NCBI GenBank assembly: GCA_963678675.1
Contig: OY783194.1
Span: 16,731,370-16,795,369, forward strand
Direction: 5' to 3'
Origin: Xiphydria camelus
Lineage: Eukaryota; Arthropoda; Insecta; Hymenoptera; Xiphydriidae
DNA: 64,000 bases
The translations under genes and the position numbers were made by a program. Shown here piece after piece: positions 9,297 through 20,122 of the stretch. Below the pieces are notes generated by a model. It worked only from the letters and a program-made list of their open reading frames with translations. It was not told where the DNA came from and did no database searches. Within the stretch, counting starts at the first letter, position 1. Every line of letters starts with the position of its first letter.

Positions 9297-11724
9297 TATT
9301 TGGCCTCTCCCCGCGTGTTTTTTGAGCCCCAGCTCTACTCGTATCAGCAGCAGGGTACCTAAAGCCGACCATTCGATGGGCGTAAGGCCTCCCTGCACCA
9401 AAACAGATAAAGCACCTGGCCTCATTTCCACATGACTCTGCCGTATGACCAGCCGCCCCACAGTTGAAACAGAATCCTCGCCTGTCCTACTGACTCGTAC
9501 ACACCGCCCGGACGTGGCCCAGACACCAACACTTAAAGCACTGGAGCGGCCGCGCCCTCAGCAGTTCCACTTTCGCAACGGTCCAACCGATGCGCATACG
9601 TCCAGCACTCGCGGCTTGGACCGTAGCAGCGACCGGCAACTTGGCCCAAGACATGAAGAGGCCGCGCTTCATTGGCTTAACTAGCCCGACTCTTATCTCC
9701 TCTGGTGCGCATCCAGCAATTCGACTAACCGCAACCGCGACTCTCTCAGGTGTCGCTGAGTCGTCAAGCTCCTTAACATGCACCTCTGCCATTTTAATCG
9801 GTGCTTGCACCGTGGCCCTATCCCCGAGAACCATCTTTAATCTCCTGGCAAGCTCACCGGCTTTCTCCTTCGCCTGCTCCCCTTTTATGGAGATTTTCAT
9901 CGCTTTCGACTGGGTTTTGTCGACCTTTGGCTCAACAATTCCCAACTCCTCAATCGCAATATTCTCCTGCGCTTCCGTTAGGGCCTGGGCGTACGTAAGT
10001 CCTTCCGCGACGGCCGCTTCCTTTAAATTAATGGTCACCGCTGCAGTAGTGGGAATTCTCTTCCTGGCCACTTTAAGCAGGGCAGGAGTCTTCCTAGGGG
10101 CATTTACGGGGGCTTGTGGCTGCTGAGCCGCCGCCGCAGCCAGCGCCTCTTTAGCCGCCATAGAGCGCATTCTTTTCTTTTTCCGAGAAGTAGTAGCCTC
10201 CTGCCACATACCTATCTCGGCCATGCGCTCCCCACTCGAGGGGGAGGTCGCCTGAACTACCTCCAAAGGCTGAGCAGGGGTCTCAAACCCAACTATCCTA
10301 GGCGGACCACTCCTGCCACCTGCAGCCCGGACTCCTACAGGAGCCGAGGGGCCCGCGCTTTGATTTAGGCCCCGCAGAACTTCACTACGGAGAGCCTCCA
10401 AAGATTCTATCTGCTTTTTGATCTGTTCCAGATGTCCAACCGCCTCCAAGTTAACCGGGGTCAAAACGACCTTCGGTTCGGAAGCAGACCCAACGTATGA
10501 GGATGCCTTGCAGACTCTCGGCTGTACACCGGAGGGCCCATCAACGGGAGGAGGGGGGGACCCCACCCCTTTCCATTCTTCTTACTCTCACTGCCGATCC
10601 CGCCATTCTTACGGAACCCCTTGTCTACTTCATTTGCCCTCACCTGCGATCCCTTGGGGACTGGAGGGGGCATTTCAGCCTCTGCTGACTTCATCCGCAA
10701 TCCCTTGGGGCTGAGGGGGGGAGCATTTCAACCACCATTTCAGTCTCCGACTCAGAGACAAGACTACGTGCCTTCTTCCTGGGTGGGGGGGGGGGGGGGG
10801 CGGCGGTATCGCCCGTGCCACCATTACCTCTTCCCTCAACCGAGCAATCGTTCTTTCCTTCTCTTCAAGTAACCAAGTGAGTTCCTTGTTCCTCATTCTC
10901 ACCATGGCAGGGTCCCCTTTTTCTGCCGCTTTCTCTACTAACACCACTATAGCACCAGACAGGCGTATGACGGCGATCTTGAGTTTGTTACTCATCCTAC
11001 CTTGGAGATTCTTACTGTTGGTCCTGACCGACTCAATAGCATGAATCCATTGCTTCATGGCCTCTTCAATGGCTACGGCATCCATGCCCCTGAAATTATC
11101 AAATTCCTCAGCCGTATACTCGCGATCGGATGCATCCTCGTCATCCTTATCATCCAGGCGTTCTCGGTCCGAACGTTCCCTGTCACTCTGGTTAGTTGCT
11201 TCAGCCCCCTTACGGGAGAATCTCATCTTCCTCGAAGAGGGAGCGGGAGCATCCTCTCCGCTACTATCCGACGTGGGATGAATACGAGGCACAAACCTCC
11301 TTTTCCCCTCAGTCTGCTTAATGGGTGACTCGGACTCCTCCAAGACCACCTCACCGGTCCCTTTCTTTTTCCTGGGGGGAAGAGGTAACTCATTACCCCT
11401 ACGAGCCCTTTCCCTCAACCCCACCATGAACTCGATGTCGGGCTCAATCACGATGTTCTCCACTCCCTGAGAACCATCGGACGCCCTTCCCTCTTGTTGA
11501 GATTCCGAACCAACGGACCCTCTTCGCGAGCCGCTCAGGAAGCCAGCTCCAACTACTTCTTCCACCCTAGACTCATCTATTAATTTTTTATTACCTCTCA
11601 TATTGTACCCACGAATACCTAGGGAAATATAGGTCCGTGACAGCAGAGCCCCGGTTGCCGCCGTAAGGCCTTTATTACAACTGGGTGCGGCCTGGTGCCC
11701 AGAGGGTACCGTTTGGAACACCAC
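9289..11724 (-). pseudogene. R1-like ORF1 (gag-like, CCHC zinc knuckles)
   Basis: The minus-strand reading starts near ATG 11724. It runs through a charged N-terminal region and a coiled-coil-like helix (about 10880-11100), reaching a proline run encoded by the G-run at 10787-10801. The frame is lost between 10675 and 10566. It resumes at 10566 with an alanine-rich segment and a long conserved region. The end carries C-F-K-C-W-C-L-G-H-V-R-A-V-C, an in-frame TAG (about 9487), then C-F-N-C-G-A-A-G-H-T-A-E-S-C and C-F-I-C, with a stop at 9289-9291. These triple knuckles are typical of R1/I-group ORF1 proteins, which coat the RNA in ribonucleoprotein particles. ORF1 and ORF2 overlap by a few bases around 9289-9296. 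Confidence 0.75.
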
Positions 11725-12159
11725 TCCCCTGGTGCCACGCAGCCTTCGGCACGGTTACGCACACGACATATGGCTTGGGCCCCCAATAAGGCTGGGAGAA
11801 CACCGGTGGTGTTCAACCCCACCACCAGGGCCAGCGGCTCTTAGCAGACTGCTCCCGCGGTTCATCCTGGGCGTCCTCCCCGCCTCTTATTCAGAGGAGG
11901 GGAGGATTAAACCAGGGAATCCAACGGTTCACAGTCTGAGCCCCCCCACCACGACAAGGTGGCCGCCACGGGGGAGGGGGTGGTTGGGACACCTGGGAGG
12001 GCTAAGGAACTCCTGCATGGCCGTCTGCATGGAGGCCCTGGGCTCACCGGGGGTTGTGGGCGGAGGGGGGGGGGCCCTCTATGTCTGAGTTGCCCCAAGT
12101 GTGGCTCGGGCACAATGGTCCAAAAAGGACTGAGTGCCCGGTAAATGCTAAGTACAGTA

Positions 12160-12172
12160 CAGTATTTGTCTA
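12160..12172. repeat. Target site duplication, right (13 bp)
   Basis: CAGTATTTGTCTA, the partner of 5520-5532, marks the 5' end of the R1-like element. Confidence 0.85.
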
Positions 12173-12257
12173 ACCTTTTTTTAAATAAATGTATGTAAAT
12201 TATTTAGTCTAGTTTAGCCATGAAGTTGCTGAGTATCAAAACATCTTAAAATCGTAA

Positions 12258-12300
12258 GATATGGAGTTAGCAGGTTAACACATTTAGCTGACGATATGGA
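12258..12300 (-). repeat. Inverted repeat flanking the R1-like element, right copy
   Basis: 'gagttagcaggttaacaca' followed by 'tttagctgacgatatgg' is the reverse complement of the block at 5395-5440 with a few changes. It appears to be the other end of the small element into which the retrotransposon inserted. Confidence 0.55.
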
Positions 12301-12375
12301 AAATATTCATACGTGTATAGAGAAATAGTAGGTACATTACTTGTCTTTCACATACAACTCGCCCTCGCCCCTTAA

Positions 12376-13098
12376 GGGGGTTATTAAGTCTAGAATACCG
12401 AACATTTCTCATTGTTGGGAGTTTTTTCACGGCTAAATGAAAAGCCCGATTAAAGTGAAATTAACACAACGTTTTTATTTATTCTTAAAGAACATTTTTG
12501 GATTTTTTCAGAATTTTAGAAAAAAAATACTGCCGTTCCAGTGATTGAAGGTTTGTCTGGTAAAATCGCGCGGTCTCCTTCCGTACATCACTTTGGCCAA
12601 ACCGATTGATCTTTAACAATTTGGAAAAGTGCGTTTAGTTTTCAATACTATTTTCTATGGAATGAACTACTATGGATGAGAAAAAATCATTTGGTAGATT
12701 TTTATAGGCATTTTAATTTACAGTACAGAAAAAGCTTGAAATTTTAAGTAAACAGAGGCCTGTAATTATTGAAATAATCAACTTGGGGGCATAAGAGTAG
12801 TTCATTCCAAAGATATTGATAGTATAAACATTCCCTGAAAATGTCACATTAATCGGCGCTACCGTTTTTAAAATACAATGTATGGAAGATTAGAAAAACA
12901 TGTTTTGAGAAAGACAGGTTTCTATGAAAAGTTCTAGGTTCCAGCTCACATAAATCAAACAAAATGAACTCTCATAGCGGCGGCAATTTTGAAGATAGCG
13001 CTGTACGGTCTTCACTAAAACTCTCCGGAAGACTTCTACTTTCATAAAGTGCAATAAAAAAAATCGATTTTTCGAAAATTCTAGACTTTATAACCCCC
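12376..13098. mobile_element. TTAA-flanked MITE with GGGGGTTAT ends
   Basis: TTAA occurs at 12372-12375 and again at 13099-13102. The ends are GGGGGTTATTAAGTCTAGAAT and the reversed partner GGGGGTTATAAAGTCTAGAAT, 21 bases with one mismatch. No coding sequence is seen inside. Length is 723 bases. TTAA duplication points to piggyBac-class mobilisation. Confidence 0.8.
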
Positions 13099-13536
13099 TT
13101 AAGAAATGATATTATTCGTTTTTGACAGTGCGTTTAGCGACAGGATACAGTTCGAGTGTATCTTAACTCATTTCTCTCGCGCTTTTTAAAAAAGAGGAAG
13201 ATCATATATGAGTAGCCCATATGCAAAACTCGCTATAGGGTAGGTGGGGGTGAGAGAGTTAAATGTTAGAGTTTGTCGAGCTGCATTTCTAAATATTATT
13301 CAAGAAAAGCGGGACCGAGTAAATAGATTATGTCAAAAATTTATGGAATCTGGTACGACACCTAAAGAAACAAGAGGAGGCGACCGCAAAACTTTAAAGT
13401 ATCAACCACGTCGAGAAGCAGTTAAGGAATTTATTAAAACATTCAGACCTATTCAAAGTCATTATGCTCGTGGTAAACATACGAAACGACAATATTTGCC
13501 AAGCGAGCTCAACACGAGAAAATTATGGACTTTATA

Positions 13537-13991
13537 CAGGGTGATTCGAAATGGGCGCACTTCCTCTCGTAGAGAGATTCTTCGCAAAAAACTGAACCGA
13601 AAGTTCCTGTACAAAATTTTTGTGCTCCGCCTAGTTTACAAGATAATCCAGTTCGAAAATATCCAATCCAAAGTCAGATTCAAGGGACAACCAGGACCGT
13701 GATAACTGGGGCCAACTTCATAAGATTAGTGAGTAAGCATTATATAGTTAGTCCTATCTGTTTCGCATTCGACTTTATCGCGATACATAATTTGTCTATC
13801 AGTCTTATGAAGTTGGCCCCAGTTATCACGGCCCTGGTTGTCCCTTGAATCTGACTTTGGATTGGATATTTTCGAACTGGATTATCTTGTAAACTAGGCG
13901 GAGCACAAAAATGTTGTACAGGAACTTTCGGTTCAGTTTTTTGCGAAGAATCTCTCTACGAGAGGAAGTGCGCCCATTTCGAATCACCCTG
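13537..13991. mobile_element. Fold-back MITE with CAGGGTGATTCG ends, TA target
   Basis: TA at 13535-13536 and 13992-13993 flank a 455-base unit. Its arms (CAGGGTGATTCGAAATGGG... and the reverse) pair for about 200 bases each, leaving a loop near 13730-13800. It lies inside the transposase gene. Removing it with one TA restores an unbroken frame (tta-tat-aat). The TA target and CAGGGTG ends are typical of Tc1/mariner-derived MITEs. Confidence 0.9.
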
Positions 13992-14480
13992 TATAATGAA
14001 AAGTATCAAGCTGAAGATCTTTCTGTGAAATATGAATACTTTAGGACCGTGTTCAATGAATGTTTCAATATAAGTTTTGACAGCCCATATTCCGATAAAT
14101 GCTCCACCTGTTGTAGTTTTGAAAATAAAATTAACCTGGAGAAGGATAAGAACAAAAGAGATACACTTAAATTCAACTTGAAACACCACAAGAAGCGTGC
14201 AGATGCCTTCTACGAAAAACTTCGCCTAGAAGTTGAAAATGCATTAACTTTATGTTACGATTGTCAAAAGAATTTAGTCCTTCCCAAAGTTCCAGAGATC
14301 AGGCTGCATATTATTCCCGCCAGTTATATTTATATAACTTTACAATCTATCAAGGCTCATCACTGTCTGCTCAAAACAAGGATAACACATTTAGTTATGT
14401 TTGGACCGAAAACGAATTTTCTAAAGGTTGCAATCAAATTGCATTAGCCTTACACCACAAACTATGCAACTCGAACTTAA

Positions 14481-15206
14481 CCCTTTGAAGCACACATTTT
14501 CCTGATATCCTTATTTTCATAAACATAGTTGCTCCTCAGGTTTTTGGGGTCGCTGATTTCAAATTTGCTATCAGATTTTCAAAATTCAAAATGGCGGATC
14601 CAATATGGCGGACCAAATTTGTAAAACTGATTTCGATCATGGTGAAAATTGGTATACATGGGTTTTTGGGGTCACTGATTTCAAATTTGCTATCAGATTT
14701 TCAAAATTCAAAATGGCGGATCCAATATGGCGGACCAAATTTGTAAAACTGATTTCGATCATGGTGAAAATTGGTATACATGGGTTTTTGGGGTCGCTGA
14801 TTTTAAATTTGCTATCAGATTTTCAAAATTCAAAATGGCGGATCCAATATGGCGGATCCAATATCCGCCATTTTGAATTTTGAAAATCTGACCATGTATT
14901 CGTAATCAGCGACCCCAAAAACTTCACGGTGGCGACTTTGGCACCAAAACTTCGAAAACTTTCGAAGATAATGAATTTTATCTAGAAAAATTGCGATTTG
15001 TCAAGGTTTGTTTATCCGCATTAACAAAATCATGCATGGTTTCAAATTATTGCACATCAATTTTTATTCTTGAATATATTCGGACTATAACTAATGCCAA
15101 AACACCAAAAAAATTCGAAAATTCGGTGAAAATTACTCAGAAAATGGTTATAAAGAAGGTGGCAGGTGGTGGAGAAGGTCTCAGAGTGCCACCATGCCGC
15201 AAAGGG
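14481..15206. mobile_element. TTAA MITE with CCCTTTG/CAAAGGG ends, carrying a tandem array
   Basis: TTAA at 14477-14480 and 15207-15210 flank a 726-base insert starting CCCTTTGAAG and ending GCCGCAAAGGG. It splits the transposase exon just before the F-S-D-G-C-G-G-Q-N motif. Removing it with one TTAA restores the frame. Inside is a three-copy 122-base repeat. It fits a piggyBac-mobilised non-autonomous element. Confidence 0.85.
14541..14915 (+). repeat. 122-bp tandem repeat (three copies) with inverted tail
   Basis: Units begin 'tttttggggtcgctgattt' at 14541, 14663 and 14785 (period 122). Each contains 'aaaatggcggatccaatatggcgg'-like text (quoted in part: 'atggcggatccaatatgg'). The third unit ends in a short palindrome, 'ggatccaatatggcggatcc', and reads back in reverse to about 14915. 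Related motifs occur at 20340-20430 and 47880-48000. Confidence 0.85.
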
Positions 15207-15969
15207 TTAAATGATCTGTCGTTCATAAGATTGTTCTCCGATGGTTGCGGAGGACAGAACAAAAATAGATCTTTATTAGGAATGTTGTGCTCTTGGCTGA
15301 TATTTGAAGCACCTAAAAATATCGAAAAAATTGAGATTTGGTTTCCAATTGTCGGCCATTCATTTCTTCCAGCCGATCGGATATTTGGCAAATTAGAGAG
15401 AGAATTTAAGATACGCAATGTTATTGAGGGCCCCCAAGACTGCATTGATGTGATAAGCAAATATTCCTTAGTCACACACTTAGGAGAAAATAATTGTCCC
15501 GTTAAAAACTGGAAATTGTACTCCGAAAATACAATCAAACAGCCAGGACAATGGAACTTCAAATTTCAACAGGCCAAACAAATCTTCATCACTCGAAGTA
15601 AATCCAACAAGACTGCATTAGTACAAGGAGATCCGTTCTATAATATTGATTCCTGTGAGCCTAAATCTATATGCAAGAGAGGAAAAAGCTTCCAAAATAA
15701 CAGTCTCATTGAAGTTGTTGACAAGGGAGTTAATATTAAACCAGCAAAGGTTAAAGACGTTAGGAAACTGATCCTTTTACACTGGTGAAAACTGGAATGA
15801 AAATGAAAAGTTGCAGTTCTATAACGACATCTTTTCTGCTTCGGAGGAAAATGATACAGCCGCTACTGCTAACAATAATGGTGATGACGATGACAGTTGC
15901 ACCAATAATAGTGACTTCGAACTCCCTGAAGATGACGCAGTCTATGACTTAATTTTTTTTAATTTTTAA

Positions 15970-16396
15970 TGTTTGTATTTTTTGTTTTTCACTACTTTTT
16001 CTTTGAATAATAAATATTATGCTTTAACTATTAATTTTTCTAAAATATTTATTTGGTTAATTGCAATAATAATAATAATAATAATTAAAAAATTAAATAA
16101 AGCAATAATATTAAGCCCGAAATGATAAAAAATAGCGGGTTTTGCAAGTTATTAAAAGCCAATACGGCGTTGATGATTTGCAAAACCTGCTATATACATA
16201 ATACGCTTGCAAAACACGCTATGAACAAAATACAAACCTAAATAACTTAATTCTATTATTTATAGGATTATAGGTGATTATTTTAAAGATTTACAATAAT
16301 TATTTCCAATTTTTTCAATAACTAAAACATTTTCCAAATCTTATTTTTATTTGGTTATACGTTTTTCGTTAATACCCTAAATTCTGTTATGAAGCA
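15970..16396. other. AT-rich 3' region of the transposon
   Basis: No gene is seen. An 'aataataataataat' run lies near 16064-16084. An imperfect internal echo of the end motif ('agcgggttttgcaag' at about 16133, 'gcttgcaaaacacgctat' at about 16205) may be subterminal transposase binding sites. Confidence 0.4.
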
Positions 16397-16758
16397 CATA
16401 GCGGGTTTTGCATATGGGCTACTCATATATAATAATTATAGTGTAGGTGCTTAAACAACCAACATTTTATTTTTCTATTTTGATAATAAAGTTTTTTGTT
16501 CAATGTTATATACTGTTTATTTAAATAGCCAGACCTTCCTATGCAGTTCTCTATCAAATAAGGTTTAATAAAAAAAAAATAACATTACCGGTTAAAACGA
16601 CTATCGGTTATAATCGATAGCCCCTTGAGAGTCGTTATAACTGATTTCCACTATATGTATTGCGATGCTCACCTTTGGCACTCTATGCAACGCTGACGAT
16701 CGCACCTTCGGCGTGTCTCACACTAACAGAACCTGACCTCAAACGAGATACTCAAATA

Positions 16759-18682
16759 CCGGGTCTCCACGTATGTTGTATACATAGGACGATATGGTAC
16801 GTAACGATTTGTAGACTCTAGGTTGTCCGCTATTGGTCGGAGACGCAAGGACGCCGAACGATTGGCTCTGTCGATCGCCGGCAGACGTCAATCGTCGCGA
16901 CAGAAGTTCCCTAGGGCGCAGACACCTAGCAGACGAGAAAGTATGGCGGTTGACACATACGTTTGTTTACAAAGTGGAATTTTTCAGAGTAATTGTATTT
17001 TTTTGAAATAAAACGTGGTTTTCAAAGTTAATAAAATATTTCCATTCGCGAAATGATTTCCTTCGCGTTTATTTCGACCCTCGGACGCGGTTATTAATAA
17101 AAAGTAAAAATACAGTTAAATCGGAGTAATGAAGGAAGAGCGATAAATCTTGGGAGAAATGTAAAATAATTAACGAGTGACGATAAGAGACAAGTGAACC
17201 GACGTGGAAAATTACAGTGACCAGGCAGTTCTCAGGATTTTTGAGTAGGTAAGTGTAACGATAAATCGAGAGGAATAACAAAAATGAATTGTTTTGAAGT
17301 CATTCAATTTCTTTATACTTAACAAAGGCAATATAATACAAAATTATTCGTAGAATTAAAGAAAATGATGAAGTCTTCATGGAAATTACTTCGACTATGG
17401 CCGAAGCAAGACGACCCTAAACGAATGGATGACGGAAGAGTTCGACAATGCGTCAGCCTCCATGGAGAAATGTGTCAAAGACGAAGGACGATTGGTGTGC
17501 CGCTCATGAGTTAGAAATAAATGAAATGTAAGATAGTATTGATACAGAAATAGAATGTATTGTATAGGTATTTATTTACCAGTATGACTCACATTACCAT
17601 CCGCTAACCAACGATATTGAATATTTCAGCAAGCCACCAGCAAGCAGAACTCACCATTGCTTCATCTTTACAGGGGACGTTCTAAATGATTTCCTTGTTC
17701 AGCCGAGCAATAATCCAAATGGTCGTGCAATGCTGAGATCGCGACAACGAGCATCAACTCCCCCGGAGGTCACGAAAAGCTGTAACATCAGAAAGACCGT
17801 GAAAGGTTAATAAAATTATGGAAAGCGATACCACGAATGTAAGCAAATCCTTTTCATAACATTTTGTAGAAAACTCACCATTGCTTCATCTTTACAGGAG
17901 ACGTTCAAAATAATTTCCTTGTTCAGCTGTCCTGGTTCACACCAATCGTCCTTCGTCTTCGGCACATTTCTTCATGGAGGCTGACGCACATTGTCGAACT
18001 CTTTCGTCATCCATTCGTTTAGGGTCGTCTTGCTTCGGCCATAGTCGAAGTGATTTCCATGAAGACTTCATCATTTTCTTTAATTCTACGAATAATTTTT
18101 GTATTATATTGCCTTTGTTAAGTATAAAGAAATTGAATGACTTCAAAACAATTCATTTTTGTTATTCCTCTCGATTAATCGTTACACTTACCTACTCAAA
18201 AATCCTGAGAACTGCCTGGTCACTGTAATTTTCCACGTCGGTTCACTTGTCTCTTATCGTCACTCGTTAATTATTTTACATTTCTCCCAAGATTTATCGC
18301 TCTTCCTTCATTACTCCGATTTAACTGTATTTTTACTTTTTATTAATAACCGCGTCCGAGGGTCGAAATAAACGCGAAGGAAATCGTTTCGCAAATGGAA
18401 ATATTTTATTAACTTTGAAAACCACGTTTTATTTCAAAAAAATACAATTACTCTGAAAAATTCCACTTTGTAAACAAACGTATGTGTCAACCGCCATACT
18501 TTCTCGTCTGCTAGGTGTCTGCGCCCTAGGGAACTTCTGTCGCGACGATTGACGTCTGCCGGCGATCGACAGAGCCAATCGTTCAGCGTCCTTGCGTCTC
18601 CGACCAATAGCGGACAACCTAGAGTCTACAAATCGCTACGTACCATATCGTCCTATGTATACAACATACGTGGAGACCCGGT
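16759..18682. repeat. 1.9-kb palindromic fold-back element
   Basis: Arms of about 745 bases (16759-17503 and 17937-18682) are near-identical reverse complements. They end CCGGGTCTCCACG... and ...CGTGGAGACCCGG, with TA on each outer side. The 430-base centre holds a direct repeat. A 62-codon open frame occurs once in each arm (16823-17011 plus, 18429-18617 minus) but resembles nothing known. This looks like a long-TIR fold-back DNA element of recent origin, given the small number of arm differences. Confidence 0.9.
17645..17930 (+). repeat. Direct repeat in the palindrome centre
   Basis: 'ctcaccattgcttcatcttt' followed by 'acaggggacgttct' at about 17651 recurs with few changes at about 17875 ('acaggagacgttc'). 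Both copies continue as 'atttccttgttcag'. The copies are about 225 bases apart. No coding meaning was found. Confidence 0.7.
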
Positions 18683-18689
18683 ATGTTTG

Positions 18690-19300
18690 GCGCCAGGCAT
18701 TCTGAAAGGCCACTCAATACGGTATACGATATGCAATACGCAAAATCTAAAATCTTCTTATAAGAGAAACATGACGGAAATCCTAGCTAGCTCAAATAGG
18801 AAATGGATGGGTAGAGGGTCGGGCTTCTTGGAGTTTAACCTGAATGTAGGGAATACACATACGAAATCATAGAATTATAGATAGGCTTTATTAAAGCGAA
18901 GCCAATCACACAACGCTCGATATATGCGATACAGAACTATCGAAACAGTATACGCGAACAGTACGGAAATGAATACGTAATCGATAATCTACTCGAGTCG
19001 CTCGGGCGCGAACTCGACACACGCAATAATTTTTGGCAAATCGATACGGAAATTAATACGCTAGTGGTAATGCGAAACAATCCTTCTAATCGGAATAAGC
19101 AATAGTTATTTTCGTTATGACGGCGCGAACGCCCAAATGACGAATTCTATTTTTTGTCACTAAGTGTCAAATACGAGGTTGACAGAATTCGGGGCAGGGT
19201 GTTGTTCGGGGCGGGGTGTTGGCGGGGGGTTAAGGGGGCGAAGCCCCCCCCCCAAATTACAAGTATTTTTTAAAGTAAAAAAAATAAACAAACAAAGAAC
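18690..19300. other. No gene recognised
   Basis: The stretch contains mixed sequence with many TACGNA-like steps ('gatacagaactatcg', 'gtacggaaatgaatacg') and a G-rich/C-rich run at 19190-19255. It may be remains of an LTR, but no partner LTR is seen. Confidence 0.3.
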
Positions 19301-19305
19301 TGTAA

Positions 19306-19581
19306 CACATTCACTGCCGCTCTAATTTAGATACATTTTGCCCCATGCCAACTTCAAGTTAGTAATTCTAACAATAACAAAATATATAAAAATCGTCAAA
19401 ATTCCGAACCACGTGCATGTTTACGTCAAAGAACCTTTACTCAAGTGCCCGCCTACAAATACACATGTAACTGCAGTGCCCAGTTCAAGCCTGAATGGAA
19501 TAGAACGCTTATACCTAAGCGACAGCGGCACCCGCGCAACTCATCCGCTGGCGCTTATAAGCGACAGCGGCAGTGAATAGG
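19306..19581. mobile_element. Small MITE with TATTCACTGCCGC-type ends
   Basis: The left end 'cattcactgccgct' and right end 'agcggcagtgaat' are inverted repeats. The right flank is TTAA (19582-19585) and the left flank is a decayed 'gtaa'. 'gacagcggca' also recurs internally near 19521. The arrangement recalls piggyBac MITEs. No coding sequence is seen. Confidence 0.5.
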
Positions 19582-19585
19582 TTAA

Positions 19586-20069
19586 GTTAGGTTAGGTTCT
19601 GGCTTTGCGTCAGCTGCGTAATGCGTGGCGTTGGACACACTGACTGCCAACTTCAAGTAATAATCGCAGTGATTTCTCGAGTGTGCCACTTTTATTTCAC
19701 GCACTGTGAGGTTATTTCACGCACTGTGCAGGTTATTTCACGCACTGCGCGACCTTTCACAAATTGGTGTGTGAAACGTGATTTCACATGCGTTGAGGAC
19801 GCCCGTGAAATCGAGTATTTGGTACTGAGTGAAAAAAATATAATAGCGGTACGGTACGGAAGGAAAAGGAAACGCGAGTAGATTCGGAACTAAGCGGAAA
19901 GTGATACGAAATAAAATCCGGGACTAGAAGGGTCCGGAAATGCTCTGATGACGCGAAAAAAACTTTAGAGAGAACCGAATCCTAACTCTAATCATACATA
20001 GCACAACAAATACGATAGCGATAAAATGGGCGAAATAAAATGGTAGAAACACGAAATTTCCGGTACGGT

Positions 20070-20072
<3 letters not shown>
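19586..20072. other. No gene recognised; short 'ggttatttcacgcactg' reiteration
   Basis: 'ttatttcacgcactg' is repeated three times at about 19690-19745. The rest is unstructured. The open frames here look accidental. Confidence 0.35.

Positions 20073-20118
<46 letters not shown>
20073..20118. repeat. (CA)n microsatellite
   Basis: About 23 uninterrupted CA dinucleotides. It abuts one end of the dispersed repeat at 20120-20695. The other copy of that repeat (ending 48165) carries a short TGTGTG remnant at the same place. Confidence 0.95.

Positions 20119-20119
<1 letters not shown>

Positions 20120-20122
<3 letters not shown>

Larger units (their letters stand above)
5533..12159 (-). mobile_element. 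R1-clade-like non-LTR retrotransposon, defective
   Basis: The 6.6-kb insertion lies between perfect 13-bp duplications and is read on the minus strand. The order is 5' UTR (about 11730-12159), ORF1 with CCHC knuckles (9289-11724), ORF2 with endonuclease and reverse transcriptase (6614-9296), and a long 3' UTR (5533-6610). No poly(A) tail is seen at the 3' end. Base composition is far GC-richer than the surroundings. ORF1 has a stop and length changes at G-runs. ORF2 has frameshifts at a G-run (8671-8684) and near 8237, and a deletion near 7085. The R1 assignment rests on the QINLNRS-type endonuclease start and the CCHC end of ORF2, from memory of the clade. Confidence 0.8.
13244..15969 (+). 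pseudogene. Transposase of the GAGTAGCCC element, broken by two MITEs and frameshifts
   Basis: The segments in order are: 13244-13536, with V-C-R-A-A-F-L, a basic G-x-x-x-T-L region and S-H-Y-A-R; 13994-14290, with a C-S-T-C pair, helical K-H-H-K-K-R-A-D-A-F-Y and C-Y-D-C-Q-K-N-L; a frameshift near 14290 leading to 14290-14480, with Y-Y-S-R-Q-L-Y-L-Y-N-F; 15211-15788, with L-F-S-D-G-C-G-G-Q-N-K-N and F-P-I-V-G-H-S-F-L-P-A-D-R; and, after a one-base shift near 15780, an acidic tail to a stop at 15967-15969. The D of F-S-D and the later conserved acids are probably catalytic, by analogy with DDE transposases. The start codon is not certain. Excising both MITEs rejoins the frame at each TA or TTAA, so they landed in a coding exon. 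Confidence 0.75.
13210..16424. mobile_element. Cut-and-paste DNA transposon with GAGTAGCCCATATGC ends
   Basis: Terminal inverted repeats of about 28 bases (GAGTAGCCCATATGCAAAAC... and its reverse at 16397-16424) are flanked on both sides by ATATAT (13204-13209 and 16425-16430). The flank is a possible 6-bp or shorter TA-rich target duplication. The interior encodes one transposase gene, interrupted by two MITEs. The family is widespread in insects and is marked by F-S-D-G-C-G-G-Q-N-K-N. I cannot name its superfamily with confidence. Confidence 0.85.

Noticed and set aside
9487..11825. Several plus-strand open frames opposite the R1-like ORFs
   Set aside because: They are antisense shadows of GC-rich coding sequence on the minus strand.
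13244..13702. Complete 152-codon gene
   Set aside because: The last third of this frame lies in the TA MITE. It is the first piece of the interrupted transposase.
19586..19605. Telomeric TTAGG repeat
   Set aside because: Only two or three irregular GTTAGG-like units. The same text at 50850 is equally short.
19924..20115. Protein with a Cys-Val run
   Set aside because: It is translation of the CA microsatellite.
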